A DNA stretch of 64,000 bases from Pseudomonadota bacterium (GCA_018817385.1 JAHIUA010000098.1:124001-188000); one strand, 5' to 3'. Positions 48,864 to 58,342 are shown, counted from the first letter of the stretch. Program-made: numbers and translations. Notes: generated from the letters alone by a model not told the origin.

Positions 48864-49839
48864 GCAGGTCCTCAAGATCGTCAATGCGGCCACCCATGTG
48901 GTCCTGGTCACTCATATTCACCCGGATGGGGACGCTCTCGGCTCTTTGCTTGCCTTGGCCGATATTTTGGAGGGCCAGGGAAAAAAGGTTTTTCGTTATC
49001 TTGAGGAACCGGTCTCTCATCTCTATGATTTTCTGCCGGACTGTGATCTTATCGAGACCGATTTGACAGCCTTAGAACGATTTGCGGAGATGGCTGGCCA
49101 GGGGAATGTTATCAGTATCTCTCTGGATTGTGGAGATTGTGACCGTTTGGGAGAGGCAAAGAGAGACCTGCTCGCCATTTCCCCCTTTATTGTTATAGAT
49201 CACCATCATGGGCATCGTGCCTTTGGTGACTTGCTCTGGCTTGAACCTGATCGTTCCTCCACAGGAGAGTTGGTTTACGAATTGGCTCAGTTAATGGGGG
49301 CTGCGGTATCAAAAAAAGCGGCATTTTCTCTCTATGTTGCTATTTCTACAGATACCGGATCGTTTCGCTATGAAAATACCAGCTCCAGAACCTTACAGAT
49401 AGCTGCAGATCTGGTGGACTCGGGTGTTCATCCTGAAGAGGTTGCTGATAAGGTCTATGATAATTATACCCTTGAGCGCCTGCGGTTGATGGAAATGGTT
49501 CTTGCTACCCTGCAAATTTATGCAGCAGGACAGATCGGCTTGATTCAAGTAAGTGCCGAGATGTTTGAACGCAGTGGGGCAACTGCAGCTGATGTTGAGG
49601 GATTTGTAAATTATCCTCGAGCCCTCCGTTCGGTAAGAGTAGCCGTTTTTCTCAAAGAAGTTAAAAAAGGCATGATATCCGTCAGTCTTCGAGCAAAGGG
49701 CGACTGTGATGTGGCTGTCATCGCCGGTTCCTTTGGTGGAGGAGGACATCGGAATGCGGCCGGATTCCGCGTTGTTGATAAGAACTTGGCTGAGGTGCAG
49801 AAAGCAGTCTTAGAGGCCTTGGAGAAGGCCTTGGCCTGA
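48847..49839 (+). CDS. nrnA: DHH/DHHA1 phosphoesterase, NrnA-like
   Basis: This 330-residue protein has DHH motifs [43 protein letters not shown] and [14 protein letters not shown], and the DHHA1 tail [24 protein letters not shown]. NrnA-type enzymes degrade short oligoribonucleotides (nanoRNA) and pAp. A GTG start at 48847 with GAGAGGAGC upstream fits the family N-terminus; the frame from 48769 overlaps most of rbfA's end. It lies between rbfA and truB, a standard position. Confidence 0.92.
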   Translation: MKKISEQVLKIVNAATHVVLVTHIHPDGDALGSLLALADILEGQGKKVFRYLEEPVSHLYDFLPDCDLIETDLTALERFAEMAGQGNVISISLDCGDCDRLGEAKRDLLAISPFIVIDHHHGHRAFGDLLWLEPDRSSTGELVYELAQLMGAAVSKKAAFSLYVAISTDTGSFRYENTSSRTLQIAADLVDSGVHPEEVADKVYDNYTLERLRLMEMVLATLQIYAAGQIGLIQVSAEMFERSGATAADVEGFVNYPRALRSVRVAVFLKEVKKGMISVSLRAKGDCDVAVIAGSFGGGGHRNAAGFRVVDKNLAEVQKAVLEALEKALA

Positions 49840-49880
49840 ATCAGTATCCCTTTGTTGGATTTCCGGGTATATTTTTTATT

Positions 49881-50621
49881 ATGGATACTGATTTCGAAGC
49901 CGGCACTTTTCTCATTGATAAACCGGAAGGTGCGAGTTCCTTCTTTATGGTTCGTCAGGTAAGACGGGCGTTAGGCATGAAGAAGGTTGGCCATGCCGGA
50001 ACACTGGATCCTTTTGCCACCGGGTTACTGGTCATTTGTGCAGGTCGTCCGGCAACGCGAATGATCAGCGAAATCATGGCAGGGGACAAAGAATATCTGG
50101 CCACCCTCCGTCTTGGCATAGAGACAACGACCCTTGATCCTGAAGGTGAGGTGACTTGTGAGCAATCGGTGGGGCAGGTGTCACCGCAACAAGTAGAAGC
50201 GTGCCTGCAGCGTTTTCGGGGCGAGATTGATCAAGTCCCGCCTCTGTATTCTGCCTTGAAGCACAAGGGGAAGCCCCTTTATCATTATGCCCGGCAGGGT
50301 ATTACTATTGTCAAACCTCCGCGCCGGATCTTTATTCATACCTTGGAGCGAACAGACGGAGAGTGGGAATTGAGTGATGCTTCACCTTTTCTCACCATAC
50401 GGGTGATTTGCAGTAAGGGGACCTATATTCGAACCTTGGGCGCAGATATAGGCAGGGTTTTGGGCTGTGGGGCCTATTTGACGGCTCTGCGTCGTACGCG
50501 GAGTGGCTGTTTTCATGTCCAGGATGCTATTACAGGCCAACAACTCCGCGAGGATGATGCCCGAGAAAGATTGATGGAGAAGGTCTTATCTGTGTCCGAT
50601 ATGCGTAATCTGTTGCAATAA
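49881..50621 (+). CDS. truB: tRNA pseudouridine-55 synthase
   Basis: This 246-residue enzyme has the TruB motifs LIDKPEGASSFFMVRQVRRALG, KVGHAGTLDPFATGLLVICAGRPATR (with the catalytic Asp), KEYLATLRLGIETTT.D.EG, VPPLYSALKHKGKPLYHYARQG and CSKGTYIRTLGADIG. It makes pseudouridine 55 in the T loop. ATG 49881 is preceded by TTTTTTATT, a weak site. It ends 229 bases before rpsO. Confidence 0.94.
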   Translation: MDTDFEAGTFLIDKPEGASSFFMVRQVRRALGMKKVGHAGTLDPFATGLLVICAGRPATRMISEIMAGDKEYLATLRLGIETTTLDPEGEVTCEQSVGQVSPQQVEACLQRFRGEIDQVPPLYSALKHKGKPLYHYARQGITIVKPPRRIFIHTLERTDGEWELSDASPFLTIRVICSKGTYIRTLGADIGRVLGCGAYLTALRRTRSGCFHVQDAITGQQLREDDARERLMEKVLSVSDMRNLLQ

Positions 50622-50719
50622 TAGTAAGACATGGTAAGTGTAATAGATGAAGTAGTGTTCTCGTTCGGCTAACCTGTAAGGAAAGGCATTGTATTCTTTT
50701 GCCATCCCCCTTGCGGGGT

Positions 50720-50744
50720 AAAATTATTTTTATGAAATAATTTT
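50720..50744 (+). promoter_or_regulatory. rpsO: Hairpin in the rpsO leader
   Basis: AAAATTATTT (50720-50729) pairs with AAATAATTTT (50735-50744), ten A/T pairs with a TTATG loop, after a small CCCC/GGGG hairpin. The truB-rpsO gap (229 bases) is the usual site for S15 autoregulation and for the rpsO promoter. I cannot match it to a named S15-leader class. Confidence 0.35.
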
Positions 50745-50850
50745 CTGTCGGGAACACACTGAAAATGAATTTTAAGGTATCTAAATATCCCGCCACCGGA
50801 TAGCTAACAGAAAAAATAAGGTTTTTTATATAAAGAAACGGAGGTTTGTT

Positions 50851-51120
50851 TTGGCACAATCAGCAGTTAAAAAAAATGAAATCATCGAGAAATTTAAGCT
50901 TCATTCTAATGATACCGGATCGTCTGAGGTACAGATCGCTTTGATTACTGACAGGATTCAGTATCTGACCGATCATTTTAAGATTCACAAGAAAGACCAT
51001 CACTCTCGTCAGGGCCTGTTGAAGTTGGTTGGACAGAGAAGAAGTCTTCTTGATTATCTGAAGAAAAAAGATATTAACAAGTACCGGGAGCTGATTCTGG
51101 CACTAGGCATCAGAAAGTAG
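50851..51120 (+). CDS. rpsO: 30S ribosomal protein S15
   Basis: This 89-residue protein starts with TTG at 50851. The site GGAGG lies nine bases upstream and the product reads [21 protein letters not shown], so a TTG start is well supported and unusual for a ribosomal protein. The conserved [37 protein letters not shown] and [10 protein letters not shown] are complete. S15 organises the central domain of 16S rRNA. Confidence 0.95.
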   Translation: MAQSAVKKNEIIEKFKLHSNDTGSSEVQIALITDRIQYLTDHFKIHKKDHHSRQGLLKLVGQRRSLLDYLKKKDINKYRELILALGIRK

Positions 51121-51124
51121 TCCT

Positions 51125-51263
51125 GAAGAGAAATGCAATGTCATTTCTCTTCATTGTACGTCTTTAGGATTCATGGCTAAGCATCAGCGCATAAGGGCGC
51201 TGAATGCAAGTTAAAACATTCAGGTGTATTGTTGCCGTTGTGCAGCGATACGCCTGTTTTAAC
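51125..51263 (+). promoter_or_regulatory. pnp: Structured pnp leader (three consecutive hairpins)
   Basis: There are three stem-loops in the 200 bases between rpsO and pnp. The first is GAAGAGAAATG/CATTTCTCTTC (51125-51152, 11 pairs). The second is GCAT-CAGCGC/GCGCTGA-ATGC (51181-51207). The third is GTTAAAACA..GGTGTAT/ATACGCCTGTTTTAAC (51210-51263, 16 pairs with a four-base bulge). In E. coli the pnp leader hairpin is cut by RNase III and mediates PNPase autocontrol; a similar role here is inference. Confidence 0.5.
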
Positions 51264-51324
51264 TTTGAGCAAATCAATTGGCCTTGAATCAGTAACCATG
51301 CTGCACAGGGCAGCTGGAGAACCT

Positions 51325-53397
51325 ATGTATACAAAAGTTGAAGTTGAAATCGGTGGCAAGACAATTTCTGTAGAGACCGGAAAAATTGCCAAACAGGCAG
51401 ACGGTGCAGTTGTCATGCAATATGGCGGAACAGTAGTTCTTGTTACTGCTGTAGCGGGCAAGGAAAACAAGCCGGAATTGGGTTTTTTGCCTCTCACAAT
51501 AGAATATCAGGAGCGAATGGCCGCAGTTGGACGCATTCCTGGGAACTATTTTCGCCGTGAAATTGGACGGCCGAGTGATCAGGAAGTACTTACCTGTCGT
51601 ATTATCGATCGTCCGCTGCGTCCCTTGTTTCCGGATGGATACTTTTCCGAGACTCAAGTTATTGCCACCGTTCTCTCTGCCGACCAGCAGAATGATCCCG
51701 ATATTCTCGCTCTGAACGGAGCCTCGTGTGCTTTGAGCATTTCTGAAATTCCTTTTAACGGCCCCGTAGCCGGTGCCCGGGTTGGGTATGTCGATGGAGA
51801 GTATGTCCTCAACCCAACCAAGGCTGAACTGGCAACATCGAGAATGGACATCATTGTCGCCTGTACCCGTAATGCGGTGGTCATGGTGGAAGGTATGGTT
51901 GATGCCATGAGTGAAGAAGAGGTACTCGATGCCATCTTTTTTGCCCATGAGCTGGTGCAGCCATTGATTGATATGCAAAACGATATGCAAAAATCAAATG
52001 GTATGGAAAAACGGTCCATTGAGATCCCCAAAATCGACGAAGAACTGCGGGCCAAGGTCCAGGAAATCGCTGCCGAGGGTATGCTCGAGGTTATCGGTAC
52101 TGCCGATAAGATGGCACGTGGACGTTGCTATGATGACTTGAAAAAGTCGGTTGTTGCAGCGCTTGATCCTACAGGTGAGCGCTCCAAGGAAGTTGGCAAT
52201 CTGCTCTCCGACTACAAGAAAAAGACTATGCGGGCTAAGATCGTTGATGAGCAGATCCGCCTCGATGGTCGTTCTCTTGATCAGGTCCGTCCCATAGCCT
52301 GTGAGGTGACCTATCTGCCCCGTACCCATGGCTCTGCTCTTTTCACTCGTGGTGAGACCCAGGCCCTGGTAACAGCTACACTTGGCAGCGAGCGAGATCA
52401 GCAGCGGCTTGAGACCCTGCAGGGAGAAGAGTATAACCGTTTCATGCTCCATTATAATTTTCCTCCATACTGTGTTGGTGAGGCGCGTTTTCTGCGCGGT
52501 CCTTCACGACGCGATGTGGGACATGGAACTCTGGCCATGCGCGGACTCTCGGCCGTGCTGCCCAGCATTGAAGATTTTCCCTATTCCATTCGAGTGGTTT
52601 CTGATATCACCGAGTCAAATGGTTCCTCGTCCATGGCAACGGTCTGTGGCGGAAGTATGGCCATGATGGATGCTGGAGTACCAATCAAGGAACCGGTATC
52701 CGGAATTGCCATGGGGTTGATCAAGGATGGTGAGAAAATTGTTATTCTTTCCGATATCCTTGGCGATGAGGATCATCTTGGCGACATGGATTTTAAGGTT
52801 GTCGGTACCACGGCGGGAATTACCGCTCTGCAGATGGATATCAAGATCGATGGTGTTGATCGAGAGATCATGAGAAAGGCTTTGGCCCAGGCCAAAAATG
52901 GACGGCTCCATATTCTAGGCGAAATGGCCAAGGGGATTACAGTATCACGAGATGATGTTGCCGAGCATGCTCCCAAGTATTTCAGTCACAAGATCAATCA
53001 GGATAAAATTCGTGATATCATCGGCCCGGGTGGTAAAATCATCAAAGAATTGGCGGCCACATACGATGCCAGTATTGATGTGGATGATTCCGGTCTGGTG
53101 AAGATGTTCACTAAGGATGGAACCAAAGCGGCAGCTCTGCTGAAAAAGGTTCAGGAGATTACCGCTGAAGCTGAAGTTGGCAAGGTGTATAAAGGTATTG
53201 TCAAAACCATCAAGGATTTTGGTGCCTTTGTCGAAATCCTGCCTGGAACCGATGGGCTGGTTCATATCTCTGAACTTGACAATAAGCGAGTCGAGAAGGT
53301 GACCGATGTGGTCAAAGAAGGAGATGAGATCGATGTCAAGGTACTTGAGGTTGATTCCCGAGGCCGTATTCGATTGAGTCGTAAAGTGTTGTTGTAA
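51325..53397 (+). CDS. pnp: Polynucleotide phosphorylase
   Basis: This 690-residue 3'-5' exoribonuclease starts MYTKVEVEIGGKTISVETGK at ATG 51325. It has two RNase PH domains (the second includes LPRTHGSALFTRGETQALVTATLG, EDFPYSIRVVSDITESNGSSSMATVCGGSMAMMDAGVPI and GDEDHLGDMDFKVVGT). A KH domain (IIGPGGKIIKELA) and an S1 domain (VGKVYKGIVKTIKDFGAFVEILPGTDGLVHISEL) follow. It degrades mRNA with phosphate. The frame before 51325 covers the structured leader and is untranslated. A strong terminator follows. Confidence 0.96.
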   Translation: MYTKVEVEIGGKTISVETGKIAKQADGAVVMQYGGTVVLVTAVAGKENKPELGFLPLTIEYQERMAAVGRIPGNYFRREIGRPSDQEVLTCRIIDRPLRPLFPDGYFSETQVIATVLSADQQNDPDILALNGASCALSISEIPFNGPVAGARVGYVDGEYVLNPTKAELATSRMDIIVACTRNAVVMVEGMVDAMSEEEVLDAIFFAHELVQPLIDMQNDMQKSNGMEKRSIEIPKIDEELRAKVQEIAAEGMLEVIGTADKMARGRCYDDLKKSVVAALDPTGERSKEVGNLLSDYKKKTMRAKIVDEQIRLDGRSLDQVRPIACEVTYLPRTHGSALFTRGETQALVTATLGSERDQQRLETLQGEEYNRFMLHYNFPPYCVGEARFLRGPSRRDVGHGTLAMRGLSAVLPSIEDFPYSIRVVSDITESNGSSSMATVCGGSMAMMDAGVPIKEPVSGIAMGLIKDGEKIVILSDILGDEDHLGDMDFKVVGTTAGITALQMDIKIDGVDREIMRKALAQAKNGRLHILGEMAKGITVSRDDVAEHAPKYFSHKINQDKIRDIIGPGGKIIKELAATYDASIDVDDSGLVKMFTKDGTKAAALLKKVQEITAEAEVGKVYKGIVKTIKDFGAFVEILPGTDGLVHISELDNKRVEKVTDVVKEGDEIDVKVLEVDSRGRIRLSRKVLL

Positions 53398-53418
53398 CAA
53401 GTAGTCTGAAAACACTTA

Positions 53419-53455
53419 GAAAGGCTGTTCCGTATTCGCGGAACAGCCTTTTTTT
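53419..53455 (+). terminator. Intrinsic terminator after pnp
   Basis: AAAGGCTGTTCCG-TATT-CGCGGAACAGCCTTTTTTT is a hairpin of about 11 GC-rich pairs (AAGGCTGTTCC with GGAACAGCCTT) followed by seven T. It ends the rpsO-pnp transcript. Confidence 0.93.
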
Positions 53456-53480
53456 GTGGGGTTCAGCCAAGGGGAGATAG

Positions 53481-53936
53481 GTGGAACACATAACAGTAGC
53501 GTTCAGTTGGATCAATCCACAGAAAAGCAGTGATCTGCTTTTGCCACAGTACCAAACGGAATTGGCAGCAGGAATGGATGTAGGAACTTCTGTGGAGGGA
53601 TCGTATACCCTTGAGCCGGGAGCCATCCATCTCTTCCCCACTGGTTTCCGAGTGGCATTACCTCCTGGGTATGAGCTACAGGTGAGGCCGAGGAGTGGGC
53701 TTGCTGTAAGACATGGGATCACGGTTATTAACAGTCCGGGTACCATCGATGCCGACTACCGGGGTGAAATTCGCATTGGCTTGATCAATCTTGGAGGCAT
53801 TCCGTTTACGATTCGGCGTGGTGATCGTATCGCCCAGTTGATTTTGGCACCGGTGCTGCGGGCACGATTAAAGGTGGTGACTGTACTCGATGAAACGGGT
53901 CGTGGAACAGGTGGTTTCGGCCACACGGGGACCTGA
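53481..53936 (+). CDS. dut: Deoxyuridine 5'-triphosphate nucleotidohydrolase
   Basis: This 151-residue trimeric dUTPase has the five motifs in recognisable form: AGMDVGTS (1), [12 protein letters not shown] (2), [20 protein letters not shown] (3), [11 protein letters not shown] (4) and [11 protein letters not shown] (5). It removes dUTP and supplies dUMP. GTG 53481 after AAGGGGAGATAG is the start. The metallo-hydrolase gene begins four bases after its stop. Confidence 0.95.
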   Translation: MEHITVAFSWINPQKSSDLLLPQYQTELAAGMDVGTSVEGSYTLEPGAIHLFPTGFRVALPPGYELQVRPRSGLAVRHGITVINSPGTIDADYRGEIRIGLINLGGIPFTIRRGDRIAQLILAPVLRARLKVVTVLDETGRGTGGFGHTGT

Positions 53937-53940
53937 AATC

Positions 53941-54729
53941 ATGCGTTTTGCACTGCTCGGCTCAGGAAGTAAGGGCAACTCACTCTATGTGGAGGCTGGG
54001 AGGACAGCAATTCTGGTTGATGCCGGATTTTCAGGAAAGGAGATAGTCAAGAGACTCTCCCAGATTGGAAGGGACCTGGCTGATCTCGATGGGATCTTTC
54101 TCACCCATGAACATCGCGATCATATTCATGGGGTTGGTGTACTTTCAAGACGTTGTCGCCTTCCAGTGCATGCTAATGAAGGGACATTTGCGGGTGGCGA
54201 AAAAAAGATGGGAAAGTTGCACCGGCGGGTTGAATTTGAGACTGGCACCCTTCTTCAGATGCAGGATATGGAAGTTCGTTCCTTCAGAATTTCTCATGAT
54301 ACCCTTGATCCGGTGGGCTATCTTATCAGTGATGGCAGGGTCAGTCTGGCGTGTTGCACAGACACGGGAAAAGTTTCTCACCTCATTAGCAGGAGATTGA
54401 GCGGTTGCAGCGCCATCATCCTCGAATTTAATCATGATCCCTTGATGTTGAAAACAGGTCCCTACCCCTTGTTTCTTAAGCAACGGGTCCGTTCAAGCCA
54501 TGGCCACCTGGCCAATGAAGATGCCGCCACCTTTCTCAAGACTCTTGTCCATGACAGGTTGCAGCATATCATTCTTGCCCATCTCAGTGAAACGAACAAT
54601 ACAGCAGATCTTGCCTTGAAAAGTGCTGCCTCTGTGCTGGAAGAAAAATATCTTTCTTCCCTCATCGTTGCCAGACAGGATAAGCCCACTCCTTTATTCG
54701 ATCTGTCCCCCATTGCGCGATCTTTCTAG
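53941..54729 (+). CDS. MBL-fold metallo-hydrolase, YycJ/WalJ-like
   Basis: This 262-residue protein starts MRFALLGSGSKGNSLYVEAG at ATG 53941. Zinc ligands are in FLTHEHRDHIHGVGVLSRR (HxHxDH), with further family blocks FRISHDTLDPVGYLIS, CCTDTGKVS, LEFNHDPLML and SSHGHLANEDAATFL...IILAHLSETNN. YycJ-type enzymes are 5'-3' exonucleases or phosphodiesterases. It probably shares a transcript with dut. Confidence 0.88.
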   Translation: MRFALLGSGSKGNSLYVEAGRTAILVDAGFSGKEIVKRLSQIGRDLADLDGIFLTHEHRDHIHGVGVLSRRCRLPVHANEGTFAGGEKKMGKLHRRVEFETGTLLQMQDMEVRSFRISHDTLDPVGYLISDGRVSLACCTDTGKVSHLISRRLSGCSAIILEFNHDPLMLKTGPYPLFLKQRVRSSHGHLANEDAATFLKTLVHDRLQHIILAHLSETNNTADLALKSAASVLEEKYLSSLIVARQDKPTPLFDLSPIARSF

Positions 54730-54778
54730 CCATTTGTGGTTTGGCGTCACTTGACTCTGTTTTTTTCTGCTAATGGCT

Positions 54779-55102
54779 TTATTTCTTGTGCCAACCTGTT
54801 CCGTTATCGACGAATTGGCCAGTAGGGGTTTTTGCTATGGCCTTTTCTCCAGCCAGCCGTTCAACAGTTTGTAACGGGGTCTTGTTCTTTTGGGCAATTT
54901 CCTGGTAATACTGTTTTCGCTGGCTGTTTATGGAGTTGACCAGGTTCTTTACGACCTGATCAGCAGTGTTCACCGGTGCCAGATACCCCATGTTCGTTTC
55001 GCCTACCAACCCCTGTGCTTTTGCGTCACCGAGTTCCAGGCCATACACTGGTTGACAGATAAGTATGAGGCTGAAGAGTAATATTGGAACTATATTTTTC
55101 AT
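54779..55102 (-). CDS. ydbL: YdbL-like periplasmic protein (DUF1318)
   Basis: This 107-residue protein has a signal peptide (MKNIVPILLFSLILICQPVYG) and the family core LELGDAKAQGLVGETNMGYLAPV and RKQYYQEIAQKNKTPLQTVERLAGEKAI, ending FVDNGTGWHKK. ATG 55102 follows AAGGAGAAAAAT. YdbL is thought to act as a chaperone for the YdbH-YnbE bridge. It is the last gene of ydbH-ynbE-ydbL, in the same order as in Escherichia coli. Confidence 0.9.
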   Translation of the reverse strand: MKNIVPILLFSLILICQPVYGLELGDAKAQGLVGETNMGYLAPVNTADQVVKNLVNSINSQRKQYYQEIAQKNKTPLQTVERLAGEKAIAKTPTGQFVDNGTGWHKK

Positions 55103-55115
55103 ATTTTTCTCCTTA

Positions 55116-55304
55116 TTAAAATAAGCCACTTTCTTTATTGAGGATGGTATCGAGGTCTTTCTCGACCTGGACTTTTATTGCATGTTCAATTTTGACGTTG
55201 AGGTTGATAGTAATGGGCTTCTCCGGCGCTGCCACCTGGACAGTGGGTGAACAGCTTACAAGGAGAGCCAGACAGAGAAGAGGGGGAATGCAGGGTTTTA
55301 ACAT
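55116..55304 (-). CDS. ynbE: YnbE-like outer-membrane lipoprotein
   Basis: This 62-residue protein is a lipoprotein with lipobox LLVSC, then a short mature part (ITINLNVKIEHAIKVQVEKDLDTILNKESGLF). In E. coli YnbE forms a beta-stacked outer-membrane end for the YdbH lipid bridge. It lies between ydbH and ydbL, 13 bases before the ydbL ATG. Confidence 0.9.
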   Translation of the reverse strand: MLKPCIPPLLCLALLVSCSPTVQVAAPEKPITINLNVKIEHAIKVQVEKDLDTILNKESGLF

Positions 55305-55382
55305 GGCATTTTCTCGTTGAGGATTACTGAATTATGAGGCACAGAGGAACGTTCCCCTCACTCGTGATCATGAATATGGTGA

Positions 55383-57887
55383 TCATTTTTTGGACTGGTT
55401 CGAATGCAACTGGTTTTCCAGATCATCTGTTAAGTTTTTAGTATAGCGAAGACTTTGGAGAAGGGAAAGAAGATTTTGTGAGGTGTTCAGGTTCAGGTGG
55501 ATGGGGCGATTGGTATTTACTTTAGGGCTTCGTCCTTCAGTATGGATGGCGATGGTTAGGGTGCCATCAGGTTCGTAGAGAGGAGTGGTCGTGAGTGTAT
55601 TATAATGGAATTCTTCCAGGGCATGAATGGCGTATTGGGGAAGCTGTTGGAAGGTGCCGTTATCCCCTGCAGCTCTGTGGTAGCTGATGATGCCACCCGG
55701 GGCTCTACTCTTCAATTCACCCTTTGCAGTCTGTATCCTTCGGTCCTGGATGTGAACAGAAATATTGCCATCAAGGAGTCCGGTGACTGAGAGGCCGTCG
55801 ATTTTGTTGAGGTTGATAATTTCTGTTACGTTCACCCCATCCACTTGAAGGATACAGTTTAGCTCTGGGTGAGATGGGTCAAGGTGGATGTTTTTGCTGC
55901 TTATTCTCCCTCCCAGTACTTTTGCCTCTATTGAGTCAGCAAGAAGTATAGGAAAGGCTTTGGTGGAGCCAGGACTGATTTGATTACTGAGGGTAATATC
56001 TTTTATCTTGAGCATGGTGTCTAATTCACTGATAAAAATATTCCCAGGATTGAGGCTGCGCAATTGAGGAAGAAGCTGTAAGTTTTGCTCCAGTTGAATA
56101 CCGGTGAAGCCAATGTCTTTATATATCCCAATTCCGTCAGCGAGTTGAACCTTGGAATTGATAATGAGCGGTTGTCCTTTGTCCCATTCCATGGTCACAG
56201 TTGAATCCACCAGGCCACTGCTTAAGGAAAATGGTAGAGAAAAACCAGTGACCAGTTGATTGAATGCAGCCTGTCCACCTTGCAGGTCAAAGGGATTTAC
56301 CGTGGAAAATCGGGCTGTGCCAGCACCGGTTTCTAAATTGTGGGCAGCACTCCCCTCTATACGTCCGGGGATCGTTGCATGGGAAAAGGTGGTACTCAGT
56401 TCCAGATTGTGGTGATCAGCGCGAAGGGCGACTTGAATGTCTTGGAGGGGAATGTTTATGTCTTTCCATTGCACTGACATGGCCCTGTTGCGAATCAAGG
56501 CCTGCAGCTGTGAAGGGGAAGGCATGTTTTTCGGGTCCTCTATTTCCAGAGTAAGACGTGTTGGCTGGATATGCAGATCCTCGAACTGGAGCGCATTGAT
56601 GTCGGCCATGACAATACCACTCCCTACCTTCCAGCCAGCAGTCGGATCAGCTGGCACCGTGAAGGCAAGCTTTTGTTCCGGTGAAAGCTGCAGCTGGGGG
56701 ACGTTGAGTTTGTTGATATGGAGCGCTTTGATTACCGTGGTGAAATCCGGATCCAGGACAAAGGTTGTACCCAGCGGACCAGGGCCGACACTCAGGGCAG
56801 GAGTTACCTCAGCATGCTCAATACGAAAAGATTTGGTGTTAAGCTCTTCTATGATGAGTCGTGAAGCATTGTTCAGAGCGAGTGTTAGCTGTTTTTGTTC
56901 TCGGGACAGGCTTCCTGAAACTTGGAAATACAGTTTTTCCAGGTTTGCCATCTGGCTTTGTATGTCGCATATATAGAAATGGGAGCCTCGATGAAAAGTG
57001 AGTGTCTCAAAATTGTCTGTATGAAGGGCGAACTTTCCCGTCAGAGAATCGATAAGCAATCCAGGCAGGGATAGACTTCGACCGTCTACCAGCAGTTCCA
57101 TCTCCAGTGGATTTTTCGTGGTCTTACGGGCAGAAAATTGCAGTTCCAGTCTTCCCGAAACATCCGGCAGGGAGACTGGCAGAAGAGGGGAGAGAATGTT
57201 GAGTGTATCGACTAAGATGGTGAGTTTGCCAGTGGCTTCACTATGCTTCTGCTGCAGACAAAAGTGAAATAATGGTGTTGCACCCTGGTGTCCTTCGATT
57301 TGGAGATGCGTTGCGCCATTACTCAGATGCGTCAGAACGGTCTTGATGTTGATCAGCTTCTCCGGTAAGCCAAGTTTGACAGAGAGACCTGAGTCAAGGA
57401 TCTCAATCTCAAGTTGTAGTGATTTTCCTGTCAGGGGGACACTACTTGGGCCTGAGAGAATCAGGCTTTTGATAAAAATATTTTTGGGCAGATAGGCAGG
57501 AAGCAGGTTGGGAGTGAGCAGGTCTTCAACTGTCTGGTATGAGAATGTATTTCTGGAGGTTTTTCCCTGTTTTTCCAGACCGACCTCTACAAGATCTATG
57601 CTCATCCCTGCTACTTTTCCCAGCAGGAGACTACCAAGGGAAAAGTTGAGAACAACATTTTCCAGTTTTATCTCATGTACTGTGCTGTTCTCCTGAAATT
57701 TGGTGGCAAGAGAGGCTACGGTCAGTCTGTTCCTGCTCAACTCGCTGACTGTAAGCTGAACCTCTTGGCAGCCAATTGCTTTCAGCTTGTCGCTAAGAAG
57801 TTTCTCGGTGACGGTCTGGCGGTTAATGAAAAGGAGAGAAAGGGAGATTGTAAGAAGAAATGCTGTAAGAATCAAAAAAAAACGCAT
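55383..57887 (-). CDS. ydbH: YdbH-like AsmA-family phospholipid transport bridge
   Basis: This 834-residue protein has one N-terminal membrane helix (MRFFLILTAFLLTISLSLLF), then a long beta-rich periplasmic body with many short amphipathic strands (VVLNFSLGSLLLGKVAG, LDLSSQSL-type repeats). The C-terminal DUF2950/YdbH segment (GLSVTGLLDGNISVHIQDRRI, GELKSRAPGGIISYHRA) matches YdbH. YdbH belongs to the TamB/YhdP/YdbH group that carries phospholipids to the outer membrane. ATG 57887 follows AAGAGGTCTTTC. It is followed by ynbE and ydbL. Confidence 0.88.
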   Translation of the reverse strand: MRFFLILTAFLLTISLSLLFINRQTVTEKLLSDKLKAIGCQEVQLTVSELSRNRLTVASLATKFQENSTVHEIKLENVVLNFSLGSLLLGKVAGMSIDLVEVGLEKQGKTSRNTFSYQTVEDLLTPNLLPAYLPKNIFIKSLILSGPSSVPLTGKSLQLEIEILDSGLSVKLGLPEKLINIKTVLTHLSNGATHLQIEGHQGATPLFHFCLQQKHSEATGKLTILVDTLNILSPLLPVSLPDVSGRLELQFSARKTTKNPLEMELLVDGRSLSLPGLLIDSLTGKFALHTDNFETLTFHRGSHFYICDIQSQMANLEKLYFQVSGSLSREQKQLTLALNNASRLIIEELNTKSFRIEHAEVTPALSVGPGPLGTTFVLDPDFTTVIKALHINKLNVPQLQLSPEQKLAFTVPADPTAGWKVGSGIVMADINALQFEDLHIQPTRLTLEIEDPKNMPSPSQLQALIRNRAMSVQWKDINIPLQDIQVALRADHHNLELSTTFSHATIPGRIEGSAAHNLETGAGTARFSTVNPFDLQGGQAAFNQLVTGFSLPFSLSSGLVDSTVTMEWDKGQPLIINSKVQLADGIGIYKDIGFTGIQLEQNLQLLPQLRSLNPGNIFISELDTMLKIKDITLSNQISPGSTKAFPILLADSIEAKVLGGRISSKNIHLDPSHPELNCILQVDGVNVTEIINLNKIDGLSVTGLLDGNISVHIQDRRIQTAKGELKSRAPGGIISYHRAAGDNGTFQQLPQYAIHALEEFHYNTLTTTPLYEPDGTLTIAIHTEGRSPKVNTNRPIHLNLNTSQNLLSLLQSLRYTKNLTDDLENQLHSNQSKK

Positions 57888-57988
57888 GAAAGACCTCTTA
57901 GAGCTCAAGATACCCTTAATTCGTTTATGTGTCGAGACTACTCTCCTGTGGCCAGATTATTGAAAGAGAGTAGCCTGCTCTGGAAATG

Positions 57989-58321
57989 TCAAGGAAGACG
58001 AATCCGTTTGTCCTTCTCCAACTGTGTGTTTTTTTTGTAAAGGAGGATGGTTTTGCCGATGATCTGGACGAGGCTGCTTCCGGTGCCAATTGACAGAGAT
58101 TCAGCAGTCTCCTGGCAAGAAACCGGACTATTTTTTCCAACCTTGATTTTGATCAGTTCATGGCGGCTCAGTTCAAGAGCAGTTGCCTTGACGATTTTCT
58201 CGCCAAGCCCCTCCTTGCCGATAGCAACAACAGGTGTCAGGTCGTGTCCCAATCCCTTGAGAAATTTCTTTTGTTTTGCATTCAATTCGGGAGCTGTTTT
58301 TTTTTCTTCTGATGTTGTCAT
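57989..58321 (-). CDS. yhbY: YhbY-type CRM-domain RNA-binding protein
   Basis: This 110-residue protein has the CRM domain with LNAKQKKFLKGLGHDLTPVVAIGKEGL, LELSRHELIKIKVGKNSP and VQIIGKTILLYKK. YhbY-type proteins associate with the large ribosomal subunit precursor. The N-terminal ten residues are an unusual charged extension. It begins 21 bases after the TraB-family gene. Confidence 0.88.
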   Translation of the reverse strand: MTTSEEKKTAPELNAKQKKFLKGLGHDLTPVVAIGKEGLGEKIVKATALELSRHELIKIKVGKNSPVSCQETAESLSIGTGSSLVQIIGKTILLYKKNTQLEKDKRIRLP

Positions 58322-58342
58322 ATTTGTGTGAGTGACCTCTGG

